DNA of 64,000 nt, taken from Cyclospora cayetanensis. Taxonomy: Eukaryota > Apicomplexa > Conoidasida > Eucoccidiorida > Eimeriidae. Location: the NCBI RefSeq assembly GCF_002999335.1, contig NW_020312038.1, positions 62,001-126,000 on the forward strand, read 5' to 3'. Each line of letters opens with the position of its first letter. Position 1 is the stretch's first letter. Below the pieces are notes generated by a model. That model was not told where the DNA came from. It made no database searches and worked only from the letters and a program-made list of their open reading frames with translations. The translations under genes and the position numbers were made by a program. Positions 1-16,988 of the stretch are shown piece after piece.

Positions 1-2910
1 AACTGCGACTGGGCAGGCTGTAGGTCCCTTCACTGCGCCGCATACTGGGTGGAGGGTTTGTTGCTTTCCTCGATGCACCTTCTTTGCTTTCCTAGCAGCA
101 CCCTTCCACTGAACAAGTCCCATTTCCCAGGTTCTCTGGCTTGTGCATGTGCTTGTAGCTCCAGGTTTTGACCCTATTTCCTGCGACAGAAGCTGGTGCG
201 TTGTGTAAAGGGCCGTTTGGGCCTACTTAACAGCTGGGTTTCTCAATCTTTGTTCTTCGTCCATTATAAACTGTAAATCGTGGCCGGCCGCCACAGAAAA
301 AGTGGCCCCGGGCTCTTCAGATCCTCCTCAACCCGACAGAGTGGCAAGGGGCTCTACTGAGGCTGAGTGAGCGCGTTACGAGAGCTTGCAAACTCGATAA
401 GTGTTTTGTGCAACCTTCTTGAAAGTCGTTGGAAAGTGGAATTCAATTAGAATCAATCTGATTTCATTTTTTAAAGCCAGTGCGAATGCTCTAAAACGAC
501 GCCCTTGGTATGACTTTCGCTTCCCACTTCACCCTCACTCGACCAGCTACCCCACGGCTCTCGATTCGATACTTATAAAAAACACGCACTTCTACACAAA
601 ATCAACACATAAAGCCTCTTTGGTCATCGAGGGTTGTATCTGCTTGCATTCTTGCTTACACACTGAGTTGGGGCCTTGGGACAAGAGCTTTTTCATCGGT
701 CTGCATCGTGTGAGTCATGCATCAGCCACTGGCAGCTAGTTGGGAGCAATTCCTTGATATCTTCTGATCCTTCGGCCCTCCCCATGGTTAAGCTCAAACT
801 CCCTGTTCAGCTGAATCATGGGAGCACAGCATACAATAATAACAAAGTATGGAAGACCATCGCCCCTGGCCATCAGTCGAATCACTCAGCATCACTTCTG
901 GATAATGATCTAGATGCTCTCGCATTTTTACTACAATTCGTTGTGGGGCTGAAGTTCACCGTAAACTAAGGGCGCGCAGAGCCTCGAACTATTTAGGTGT
1001 TTGTGCTGAGAAAATGCCTTCAACTGCGAAGAAGGTAATTGGAGGTACGATTGTACTCATTCACTACACCACTCTCAAGGAACATGCCGCAAGGAAAATT
1101 CCCTTTTTCTTATGAGTAAGCCACAATCTAGGTACTTTCATAACCAGCTGTTGAACTCTTCGAGTGCTTGCCCAGGCGTGCGCCGCAGCATTAGCAGATG
1201 CTTGATGCATGCTGTATACCGCATTAACCAGCGAACCAGCATTCCGCGAGTGAGGAATACGTTCGCTTCAGAATGACATAGCCCTCTCCAGCGTCCTGAG
1301 GGGCGGCATCGGGGCGCAGCTGCAACCTCTAAGCACTTCGCGTTCTCATTCAAGTATACCCTGTGTAGTCGAAGGTGCCGACCCACAGTTTAGTTTGTTA
1401 CAGCTCTAGATGCTCCATTTCCTCCCTGGTAGGCCTGTTCCCCTTGTCTCTGTCTAGACACTAGAAAAAGTTGACGAAATTGCGGTTTGCACAAGTTTGG
1501 TGTCTTGGGGTGTCGCCAGTCTTTGTGTACCCGGTGGAGAATACTTTACATAGCAAGACGAGGCTAAGTCAAAGAGGAAGCGCGAAAATTATGTAGAAAG
1601 GGGAGAAGGGCCTGCGAGTCTGAAGGCGATGTCTGCTAAATAGTGGACCCTTTTGGTTCGACTCTCACTGCTTTACATTGTGCGCCGTTTTGCACGCCTC
1701 GGGAAGTATGTATGTAAACGCGCGTTTCTCTGTACAGCTGAACCAAGATCTGTGCACACTACGATACAGAAGAAGTGGCCGCTTTGCTTATCCTGATCCA
1801 CACCAGGGCAAGTCTAAAAGACAAAAATCTAAACGAGAAAATGCCGAGCAAACTTCCTCAACCTACACCTAGCACCTTTGTACACCAGGACTAGTACATG
1901 TGCCTTAGAGGTTTTGTATATTCCAGTCACTGGCTTACAACGAGTTACGGGATGCTACTCGCGATTTATTCATTTAATTTTAAAGGCAGGCAATCATTAT
2001 AATCACAGTTGGGATTTCAAATAGAGGAAATAGAGGCAGCGAAGATGGCAGGCACCAACCACCAAGGAAAGCTATCGGTAGGGACTGCCACTCTCAGAAA
2101 AATGAAGCCGCCCCCGGTTAGCTGCTCATAATATGCACGCAAGGGCTAAGTAAAATGTGTAACTCCGTGATTTAATAAAGCACTACTAAACGAATCGCTA
2201 TGAACGCATTTCTTAGAGCTCTGTGTCAGCACACCGCTTCTACAAGATTGGTGAGGCAACGGGGGGCCCTGAACCGCCGCCCCCAAGACAATCGGTGCAT
2301 CGACAGCAAGGCCAGCTCTCACCCGTTTTTGTCGTCTTTGGGGTTGCTGGTACCATTTTTTTCCCACAACAGACAAGAAGGGGTCCAAATACAACTCAGG
2401 ATATCAGCCTCATGAGGGATAGAGCTTCGACTGCAACAGCCTGCTGACTAGGCACGTCCACAGGCCGCTACCGCCCCATTACGGCCCTTCCTGTCGGGCT
2501 TTCCAGTGTATTCTACAGAGGCTTAAACGCGACAAGTAAGCACCATCGCGCTCTAGTGCCTTCCTGCACGTCCTCGCAGCAGCCAAACTGCGTATGGCAT
2601 CCAGCACTAAGGGCCGGCAGGGACAGAAACAGCAACAACAGTGCCGTTGACAACAATCGCGATTTTCAGAGTTCCGGTCCAGCAGGAGCGCCCCCCTTTT
2701 TGCCGCTTGCGGGGTCATAGTGTACAGCCCGCTTAGGACCCAACTTGGTGCAGCAAGAGCTGCTGCTGCGGCGCGTACTTCCCCCAGAGCAGCAGCGACA
2801 CCAAAAGCAGCGACAGCCGGAGCCTCAGTGTTGACAGGGGCTGCCGGCGATGGGTGGAGGAGCAGGATTTTGCTGCCCCTCAGATCCGTCGGAGGAACCA
2901 GCAGCGCCGC
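1..2910. other. Intergenic, no supported gene
   Basis: Open frames here are short (at most about 112 codons, at 401-739). They have no recognisable domain and no convincing chain of phase-matched exons. From about 2720 the DNA becomes GC-rich with CAG/GCA triplets, which suggests the 5' untranslated or promoter region of the GCN5 gene that follows. An intron-split gene made of short exons cannot be excluded by eye. Confidence 0.5.
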
Positions 2911-7244
<4,334 letters not shown>

Positions 7245-9211
7245 CTCTTCCAAAATTCAGACCGTAACAACTTTTGGGACGGAAAATTCATTTATCTCGT
7301 ATGACTAAGACCGAATTCCTTCGGGTTAATGTGGGGCGGGCTGTTGGTGCCAAATTTGTAACGCCTAGGTCTCAATCGGATGTCTCCAGAGGAAGACACA
7401 TATAACTTTAGACTCGATACAAACTCGATAGAACCTGTTGAGCGTTTTCCAAAGCCCTTCCCCTCCCCTGCCCATGCTTCACTGCGTCCTCGCTATCGGG
7501 GGAAAGGGACAGCTAGGGTGCGTGTAGTTGCACCCTCTAAGCACTCCGAGCATTCACAGCTAGTTGTATATAGCATCTAGCGCACATGCACAAAACATTC
7601 GCGCCTCGTAGAATGATGCTAGCGCTGCTTCAAAATAAAAAAGCTGTACGAACAGAAAAACGAATGGGTTAGTTCAATGAAATCTAGCTAGAGTAGTAGA
7701 ACGTGCTGAAGTATGGCTGAACCTTCGAAATTCGCTTTACTGGTCGAAATAATGGAAGGTGCAACAGTGTATTGCTCTGAAAAGTTGGCCGGTGAGAACA
7801 AAGGCCTGTGTGAATCGGAAAAACAAAGCATAAAAGAACTGATTTGTCTGTTTGTATAGCTTGTATTTCACAGTAATGTTAGTTTTAATACAACGAATCA
7901 CGATGCTGTGTGCGTTTGCGCTAGAGGTTGGGCACAATTGTCCACGGGTGCTCGGAGTCCTCAGAATGTGCATCAATGCGCTCCCTAGCTGGCCCTCTCC
8001 CCTTATATCCGGAACTGTGAAGGGTGGGGGCAAGGAATGGTATAAGTTTCTTCGGAAAACACTTAAAGACCTTTTACGAAGGTTAGTTTGAACCTGCAAT
8101 TGAGTGTAACCGGGGAAAGAGCTCTACAAGTATGGCATCCGTATGCACTCACAGACATGAACGGATGGCAGCGCAAAGCAGAGGAGGCTTAGACCACCTT
8201 TCCCTATAGGGGTAACGCTGTTGGGCGATGGAGGGAACAAAAAGTAGACAGAAAGAGAGAACTAGCGGCCTGTAGCTCAAACCACAAAGTGAGGTCTCTC
8301 TGTGGCTTTTAGAGAGTAACCGCGTAAATGAACATGTGCCCAGATTGCTGGCACTTCATCCCTAGCAATTTAGCACACTTGAGCAAAGACACGATATGAC
8401 TTCGCAATGAAGATGATGACAGGCATCCCGTCCGCAAGTGCAACCCTGCAGTGGAAACTTATGAATCAAAAGAGGGGAGAATAAAGGAACAACCAATAGT
8501 TCGCGGATCTCGCAGTCATATTTTCATGAAAGCGCTTGAAATTTTGGCGTATCCTATTATGGGATGGAGGCGTAGTGGAGAAAATGGCCCGCCAGATTGG
8601 CAGGAAAACTCTATTGGCCATCCTTCCTATTGAAAGTATTTGAATTTATTTGCCGTTTAGGAGTTCCCTCAGGTACATCTTTTATTGTTTGTTTTTTATT
8701 TTTCCAATTTCCTGCCATGCACCGCACCTCCCTCGCCTCTGGTACAACGTTGAACCCACCGACCAGGGGCCGGGGCCCCCCAGCTCTCGTTTGTCTTCAT
8801 GAGGCTTCCCCTCCAAGGGAATGATTGCGAGCCAAAGCATAGATGTCGCTAAACTGTAAATCGCTATTAACAGAATCTCTGCCACAGGCAGGCGCTTCCA
8901 TCTTTTTCCTTCCTCAATCCTCTTATAATGATGGCTGCCTGGGGAACAGCCATTTGGCATTTGGTCACACGGCGCATACTCAGTTTATTATATTGACCTC
9001 TTTACATTTGTTTGTCCATAAAATTCTTACTGGCTGCCTGTAACCAGAGGATTCTGGATGTGGCGCGCACACAGACCCACACCCCTTGCCACACGTTGTT
9101 CCCGCTGTCTTGGGCAGCAGCTACCCTTCTCTCCCCTTCTGATCAAATTCCTTTTCTTCACCTCTATCTCCTTTCTCCTCTACTGCTAGTCCGCCCTCGC
9201 GCTTACTTGAG
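7245..9211. other. Intergenic, no supported gene
   Basis: About 2 kb between GCN5 and the next plus-strand gene. The longest open frames (for example 120 codons on the minus strand at 7737-8099) have no recognisable content. It probably holds the GCN5 3' untranslated region and the promoter of the 9.2 kb gene. I see no RNA gene or repeat. Confidence 0.5.
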
Positions 9212-12073
9212 ATGGCGGGCCCTTCCATGAATTCAACTGCTCTTGATGAGGCTAGTACGCCGGCGTGCCTCCTTAGGCACAAGCGACTGGCTTCCGTTGC
9301 CTTTCCGCAGTCCACACGTTCCCCGGGATCCTCTCATTCCATGTTTAGCTCAAGGAGCGGCAGGCGGCGAGGGCCTCAAGTGGGCCTAAGTCAGGACGTC
9401 ACCTGCGAGGCGGCGGAGGTCGCACTGCCGCATGCATCCGACGCGAATAGTGTTGGTGTGAATCGTCCTGATGAAGACTCGGCAACGGCAGGCGCGGAAG
9501 CTGCTCCAGAAGCAGGAGCGCGGACAGGGGCAACAACACCATGGGACTTGGGCGTGACTGAGGGTTTAGATTTTTGCCGAGATGGCGAAGCGCTGCTGCA
9601 GCAGCTGAAGCAACGGATCCATGCAACTGGGCAGCAGCTGGCAGCCGCAGCTGCTGCTGCTAAGGGTGCATCCGCGAGGGAGAAGGGCGGAGGGGAGGGA
9701 GATGCCTCTGAAAGGGAGGGAGGCGCACAGATAAAGATGGCTCAGCAGCTCCTGCTGGACGAAGAAATCGATGAATGCCTAAAGGAAATAAAGTGTGGCA
9801 GCACAGTCCCTTGACGTCGAATTGAGCCGATGCGTTTGGAATGGTCTTTGTGGCCGGGGATGTACGAGCTGCATCGTATGTATCATTACGCCCCAGGACT
9901 GTCTATGCTGTCCATGCACTGCAGGGAGCTACGCCGTCTTCTGATGGCGGTAATATCGACAACGAAAGGGGATCCTCTTCTTAGCGGTGAAGTAGTGGGC
10001 GGGAGTGCACAAATATCAGGCGACTTGGTAAGACGAAAGTTAGGCGCGACTTCCTCCCTCCCCCTCTCGTCAAAAGGAATAAAGTTAGCTTCAGCATGAA
10101 CCCTTTTCTGTTGCTGACTTGGAACTGACATGTGGCGTGTTTCTTTTCTTGCCCTTAGGCTGACGGGCTCAAGAGCGAAGGGGTGTTTACGACGATGCGG
10201 GTCTTCAGACTTGACCAACTTTCAGGTCTGTCCCTAATGCTGCGCCTTGCCTTCGCTGCCGCTGCATTTGTTCACGCAGCTGTTACCAGCCACCAGCATC
10301 CTTGGGGCACAAATACCGTGTTCTTTGTGTTGAGGCTCCGTTTAAATCTTGTGGTGTTCAGGAGAGATCGCTGAGCCTCCCGCTTCTGCAATGGCCGGCG
10401 TTCTACGGGGAACGAAGCGCGTAGTGGCGGCCCTAGCAGACAGAATACACAGCATAGAAAACAGGTAAGCCAAAGGACGGAGGAAGAACTGGGTTGGGTA
10501 TGACACTGTGCATGGGACTAGCACTAAATGCAGAGGAGCTATTCCTTTTAAGACTAACGTGTCGTACACTCCAGGTGCCCACGTATGCGAACAGCCGCCA
10601 AATGGAGAATCGGCGCTTTTCGGTAGCTGCTTGCAGCTGGCGGCCTCGTCAATACTACGGCACACTACGCCGCACGTGCAAGGGCTGGACCTCCTTCGGG
10701 TGTGTTGCTCTTGAGTTGCCCTCAGCGCCTCTGTTTGGTTGACTCACGGGGCCGAGGTACTGCCTTACCTTCAACATCTGCAGCAGTCGCTGGAGGATCT
10801 GCAAAGGCAGGAGCAACAGACTGCACAGAAGACGAACGAAGTAATGGCACGGGTCGCTCAGAAGAGGCAACAAGAAGAGGTGGTAAGTTTTTGCCTCCCT
10901 ATCTGGATGCTCTTCGCTGACACCAGACAATATTGCATACCCAGAGGCTCTCTTTTAATTCTTCTCATGGTCTGTGCGCATCACAGGTCCGTTTCCGACT
11001 GGAGAAAACCCAAGACGAGTTTCGCCTCGCTAGGCTCGACCTTACGCGAGAGGAACTAGAGAAAATATCTGGAAAAGAAAGAATGCAGCTCCTGGAGAGC
11101 AGGTGCGTAGAGACACACTCAAGCCGTCCTGTCGCTGCAAGCGACGGATTTTGGGCCCAAAAACGGCGGCGACTTCAGCAGCAGTCGCCCCTGCTGCAAA
11201 TGCCTGCATGGTCTTGCTCTGTAGAAGTCGCCTCTTTCTGTATGTTGCCGGCTTTTGCTTTAGGCAAGAGGCGTTAGATAGGGAACTCAAGAGTCTTGCC
11301 GCGTTCTCTCCGCTATTCATTGTGGAACGAGCGGCCAAGTACATTGCCCTCCAATACAGAGTAAGAACATGACGCCTCAGGAGCTGTCGCACACTTCCGA
11401 CTCCTCTCAACGTCCGAGGACGCCGCGTGTTGGCGATGAGATGGGCTCAAATTCTGCTGAGTTGAAAAGGCGCTCTCCGGAGTGTACCATGGATTTTGTT
11501 TACCTCGTTGAAAGTTGCGCTACGGCTTCGTTCGCCTGTTTTTCAGCCCGAACAATCTTCAGTGGATCACGAGATATGCATCGAGGGCCTAGATCTGTCT
11601 TTTACTAGGGGAGCAACGCGCATCTCTCCCTTCTTTTCTGTCCACGTACAGCCACCCAATGACAGAGTGCGTTTGCTGCTGGAGAGTGGCATTCGCGAGC
11701 TGTTGCAGAAGCTCTCGACTAATCAAGGCGCCTTGCAACGCAGGGGAAGGGGGGCAGAGGATCTTAACTTTAGGGGAGTGGACGCCGCTGACGACATCGT
11801 CGTGGAGCATATCGCCGCTGTTCTTATCAAGGTACGTGTTTTTGCCAAAAGAGCTGCAAAAAGCTTTCTGCTGTCAATTATAAAAGGGTTCAAGAGGCTT
11901 GGGAAGACCTGTTTCTGAACTTTTGTGCTGGCGACATGCATAAGGGGTGCACGCATCGATCAGAAACTGTCTCATGGCATTGTTTGCAGACTCTGAGCTC
12001 GTCTTTCAGTACTACGAATGTCCCGCCGCGTTACTTGCCACTCAAGGAGGTCGTTCAGGCGGTTGAAACTTGA
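9212..12073 (+). CDS. Coiled-coil protein of unknown function, nine exons
   Basis: Not recognised. A phase-consistent model is 9212-9792, 9925-10027, 10159-10225, 10362-10464, 10726-10882, 10987-11102, 11264-11360, 11547-11831 and 11990-12073, ending in TGA, for about 530 residues. The N-terminal third is low-complexity (Ala/Gly/Glu-rich). The central and C-terminal parts are strongly helical and charged: YLQHLQQSLEDLQRQEQQ, then RFRLEKTQDEFRLARLDL, then REELEKISGKERMQLLESR and QEALDRELKSLAAF. A more globular tail includes DRVRLLLESGIRELLQKL. Each junction uses GT-AG, and the codon phase is maintained throughout, which supports one gene. The alternation of coiled coils loosely recalls coiled-coil nucleoporins such as Nup88, but no diagnostic motif supports that. 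The start ATG at 9212 is the first in the frame after upstream pyrimidine-rich DNA. Confidence 0.7.
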
Positions 12074-12547
12074 ATTGGAACCGAACTTTGTTCCTTTGCT
12101 GTAACCCGTAGCTAGCATATGGGCGAGGCTGCTGCTACACCACGTTGCAATGAGGCAACATGTTTATGACCCGATTCTCGCGGTGAAACTGTATTTATGA
12201 GCGAAATACATGTAACTAAGAAACGCGTACAGAGCTCTGCAAGGAGCATCAAAGAGCTTAGGCTTGCATTTGTTCTAGGGATGCAGGTGCTGTAGCTTGC
12301 GTTATAGCTAGGTACACCACAGGCCGCATCCGAAGTCGAGTTTTATTTTCAAGTGCATTACGCCGGGACACGAACAGTGTGAAGGTATCCTTCGTACAAT
12401 GGCGATGCGATTCCGGTGTACATGCACTTGAAAATCAGTGCAAGGTGCAAGGGATGCAGAATGTGGCGCATGAAGAAAGAATGCCTTGGCAACGAGAAAC
12501 CGCAAAGAAAATCACAGTATTATTCTTGCATCGAAAACATAAAGACT

Positions 12548-13287
12548 ATGGGGCCGACAGCTGGCCGCGTCGTCTGTGTGTTGCTGATCTTGACGATTGT
12601 TCCGGCTTCTGCATTCATGTGCTCTCCTGAGGTGAGAGCCAATATCCGTGCAAAACTCGATTTCTTCTTGAAATGCCTCTCAGATCTGTCAGAGGTGCTG
12701 CAAGCCAGTGCAAACCGGTATGCAAATATTATTATGACTAGCTAAAGAAATTGCAACGAGGTTCATGCACATGTAGGGTGTGAACCAGGTACTGTACTGC
12801 GTCTCATGGATCCACCCCAAGGAAATTTCATGAATAATTTTTTGCTTAGCATTTTTGCAGACGCAACAGGGCTTTTTGGTCTCAGGTATGAAATTTCCAA
12901 CCATTATCTCAACAGTGCGCAATGCAATTTCATACAGATCACACGTACTGTCTGGAGTGCAGCTGTGACAATCCCAAAAGCGGTGCGTACAATTGTGACC
13001 CTTATATTATTCTCTTTTTTCACTGGCTCTTTCACAGGTTGTGGCTGGTGAGCTCAGTGGTATTGAGCCCCGTCGGCAAACAGGAAACTGTCCCTCTTAG
13101 GCTGGCATACGGCGCGGGGAGGATTCAATGCACGTCCTGCCAGTTCTTGAGAGTAGTAACTAGTGCGTTTGTATTCAGGACATACTAAATTGGCATTCTT
13201 GAGTCATTGATTTTGGGTGGCGTGTAGAGCGCCTACCAGGGGCCCAAGTGTCGGGTTGCGAGGGCTTTGCTCTGGATGGAGAAGTAG
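12548..13287 (+). CDS. Candidate small secreted cysteine-rich protein, six exons
   Basis: Not a known family to my eye. Proposed exons are 12548-12717, 12861-12885, 12916-12982, 13038-13047 (10 nt), 13101-13152 and 13228-13287. Every intron is GT-AG, the phases agree at all five junctions, and the frame ends at TAG with 127 residues. The first exon encodes a typical signal peptide: MGPTAGR, a hydrophobic run VVCVLLILTIV, then PASAF as a probable cleavage site. The mature part has ten cysteines, with clusters YCLECSC, SGCGW, QCTSCQ and PKCRV that suggest disulfide bonding or metal binding. The product would enter the secretory pathway. The weak points are the tiny exons and the absence of a homolog to confirm them. 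Individually none of these exons would stand out. Confidence 0.42.
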
Positions 13288-14682
13288 TATACATCAGCCG
13301 CTCAAGTAAGTGACATGGGCTTATTTCAAATTTGGCCGCCGTATATACGTGGATTCCACCCCTCCACCATGCTTCCCAAAGGCTTTACTGGGAGTCGTTG
13401 ATCTAGCCGAAAAGTGCACCCTTTGAGGAGGCGTTTGTTTCGGCCGCACCCCCTCCCCGCTCTCTTCGCCTTTTCCCCCCCTCGAGTGGCGTTTCATATT
13501 ATTTATCTTCCTGTTCAAGCAGCTCTCAATCCTATCTGCTGCTCTGCATAATAAATGGCTCTCAATTATCACTGAATGTCACAGGACTTGCTGCAGGATC
13601 GCCTCAGCTCAACTCCGGCCCCATGTTCTGGCGTTTGGAGTTTCAGGCTATTGGAGAATCATTCATGGGAGGGACCCAATCTAAGTTTTTGTTGGCCATG
13701 CCATTTTAGAACTGTGCATTTATCGGCCCGTTCGGTGTCATGAAAGCTTTAGTAGCTTAAATATCGTAGTTTTAGGCGTGAACTTTGAAAGCTCCGCGGC
13801 GCGGATGCTATAGCGTTCAGGATTTTGGCATTGTGAGATTAATCAATAAGATTCTTTCAGAGTGTCAGGTTAGCGGCTAATTGGTTTAAGTAGACGTGTG
13901 GTACGCAAATTAGCGACACTTCTGACTAAAAGAAGTATTGCTAGGAGCCACTGAAGCCCCCTTTCTAGCGGGAGGCAAGTAAGCACAAAAGGGGCAGAAG
14001 ATTGTGTGATAGCAACGGTATCTACGGGGTACTGCGTGGTTATTAACTCACCACAACATTCTCTGCAGATAGAAAACTTCGCAAAAGTAAGGTAGGTCCA
14101 ACATATCCAGGCGAGTCGAAGATTTTTATATTGTACAACTCGGATGAAGCTGCAAGAGGACAGGAGTCCAACCATCCGATTTTTGCTGTTTCTCTTCCAA
14201 GTGCTCGCAGGCAGTTTCACAGAATATCTGCATTGGGGATGATACTATTTGGAAGGTCGCATATTCTTCATTCCAACAATTTTGGTGCAATCAGCTCGCT
14301 GGGATTTCGCACTTGTGCGGCTCAGAGGGAGGCCGTCCGCGAAGTGTGAAAATGATGTAGAGAATACTGCCTCAATATATACATAGAGCAAAAGGTTTTG
14401 TTGATCCATTGCAAGAAACCAAGAATTTGAACTATCAAGGTATGAGTTTCTGGCCAGTTTCCCTTTTTATTGCTCTTTTGCGCCTCGCCATAGAGGTGAC
14501 CTAAGAGGCCGACGCCGCACTGGAAAAGGGCAGCATCGACTGCTTCTTATTGAGGACCCGCCCCCGTTTGCTCTCACTCAATGTCTTATCTCTTCGTCCC
14601 TTGCCACAGTTTCTTCTGCATATAAAGTGTTTATGCACTGAGGAGTTGCCGCTGCGTTCCCCATGAACTACCGGGCTTCACA
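13288..14682. other. Intergenic, no supported gene
   Basis: About 1.4 kb with only short open frames (for example 116 codons, minus strand, 13870-14220) and no recognised domain. It presumably holds the promoter of the At4g15545-like gene. Confidence 0.45.
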
Positions 14683-16988
14683 ATGAATGCCAGCACCGCA
14701 GATCTCAGTTGGCTTCCCGGCGATGCAGACGGTGAGCGGGTACAAAAACCGTGATTTGCAACGCTTAACGACAGCTTTCAAATAAACCACTGTATTTAGG
14801 AGTGACAAGGTGGGCGTTGTAGCCAAAAGATGAAGGCTGAAGCACACATCGACCCAGGAGTTTTCTTTTGAGCGCCAGCAGAAGGAAGCGTTCCAAAGCA
14901 GATACACTGTTCAACAGATTGATATGTTTAAATTATCTCCACGTCTTCAGAGGTTCTGGCGTAGGATATTCCGTTTTTCCGTCAAGTGCTTTTGAAACGT
15001 GCACGAAGGAGGGTCCCTACAACCCTTCGTGTTACTGTCTTGTGAACTTGCAATCCGTCGAAGTAGAGATATGGATCCGTCAACCGCCGTGCTAGTACTT
15101 CGGGTTTGGTGTGTCTAATGTCGGTCCAGGAGGGCTTTACGGGGCTCATTCGTCTCGTGTCTCGCCGTATCCACGGGGCCTCCTTTGTTGATTTTATACT
15201 GTCTGCTTTCAACCTGTGCATCTCTCTCTTCAGAGCAGCTGGCGCTCGGGCTGCGAATCATTTCCAACGCCTATAAAAGTCGGGTCCAGGCACTGGACAA
15301 CGATATCAGGCAGCTGAAGGCTCAGAATGCGGAACGTGGAGAACAGGCAAGTGGCCTGCTAAGTTTCTTCTTGGTTAAAAAGCGGAAACACGCGGAATCA
15401 TTGATGGCGAGGGCATAATATTATAAATGCGTATCAAATTACTTGAGTGTTCGATGTTTTGCGGATTTTCTCTCTGCAGATTGCCCTATTTCAAAAAAAA
15501 TGCAACGCCCTGGAGGTTCAATTGATTGAACAGACGCAAAGAGGAAACCAGCTCGTGGAAGAGAACAAACAGCTTCTTACCACAACACGTAAAGTGAGGA
15601 AAGGGGGATTTGATTGCTTTGTAGTCTTGACAATTTTTTTCTCTCCGTTCTGCTGTCTAGGAGGGCAGAAAGCACGGAAAGGAGCGTTGCATTCGTTGCG
15701 TATTGGTTCTGCAGCTGCAAAAAGACATTCAGCGTCTAGAAAATTTGAAGAAGGCAGTCCTCACTTCCATTCAGGAAGACCGTCCAGAGGCTGACGATTC
15801 CAGCCCTGTATGTGTATTGGTATCGTTAGCAACTAATAATAGGACCACAAAGCAAAATGCTGCAGCAGTGCCTCCCTCAGACAACCGCTCGAGCATGTGA
15901 GCACTGCCTGAGATGGCCACACAGGAACAGTGTAGTGCATCTACTACTTTCTTCGACTTTTCAGTTTCCAGTAAGCGATGCTCCTTTCCAGACGACAGCA
16001 AGAAGAACTGTTGCCGGTACGAAGCGCGCATTGAGGCCCTCGTGCATTCAATACACTCCTCGGTGTGCGGCGGCTTTCACCTCAACAGGAGACGCCTTCG
16101 TAAATCTACGTGCAGTTCGTTCAATATGTTTTCATCTTTGTGTGTGTGTGTTTTAAGAGCTAAGCGGAGTCGATGACGTAGGCCTGAAAGGCCTCAGACT
16201 GGATTTTCGCCGGGGAGGCCCTCCCCATGGAGCAGTGTACGCCTAAGCAGAACGAACTACCAACACCAAGAGTTTGCGCACCACACGTGATGGGCTCTCC
16301 TACTGTAACTCAGTACGATGGTTTTCTAATAAGCACAATAAGGATCACAATAGGGCTTTTGCTCTGCAGTTCTAATGTGAGGATGTGCATTACATCGACT
16401 GCAGACTGACGGCCCACGAGGATCCGTCTTCCAATACCGATGGTAGAGCTTTCTTTAAGTAAGCAGGAAGTAGGCAGTGGACTATCCCTGGAGTGGGTAG
16501 CGACCTTTGCCAGGCTATTTCTCTGCAGCCTAGTTGGCTCATCGCGGTAGCTGCCCAGCAGTTCAGATGCCCAAGGCTGTGCACTTCCCATTGCAACAGT
16601 GCTTCGCAAACAGTTTTGTTGCATGATGCTTCTGCACCCACAGGGCGGCCCGATGTCGTCTTTCCTTTGAAACATTCAATGCTTTTCTGGCGAGCATCAA
16701 ACGGTTAAACAATCAACAGCAAGATAGAGAAGAAACCCTCAGGACGGCCGAGCGTCTCTTTGGTAAGTCATCGCCGTTCCTTCTCATATCTGCTGAACCC
16801 AGTGCGCGTTGCGGTTCACAGCAGTACACATCAGGAAGCGCTGGCAATGGGATGGTCCGATAGGCCCATGTAGGCAAACAGGCACATTTGCATGCATATT
16901 CCCGCTCATTTATGGTTTGTGCGGTCTAGGAGATGCGAATGCCGATCTATTCGAGGATTTTAAGGCGCTCCTCATGAGGCATGCCTGA
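14683..16988 (+). CDS. At4g15545-like conserved coiled-coil protein
   Basis: Member of a conserved eukaryotic family known mainly by its plant member At4g15545, with no firmly established biochemical role. Exons: 14683-14731, 15234-15346, 15480-15593, 15661 (or 15715)-15811, 15965-16016, 16644-16762 and 16930-16988, about 200 residues. The N-terminal half is a coiled coil (LGLRIISNAYKSRVQALD, then LQKDIQRLENLKKAVLTS). The C terminus has the family signature FNAFLASIKRLNNQQQ, REETLRTAERLFG and LFEDFKALLMRH, then TGA. Phases match across the model. The donor after 15346 reads GCAAGT, so that intron (15347-15479) is GC-AG. Reading through it meets a stop. The acceptor for the 15661 exon is ambiguous because 15661 and 15715 both keep the frame. 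The donor at 15811 (GTGTAT) was chosen because it is the one that restores phase to the C-terminal signature. Confidence 0.8.
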
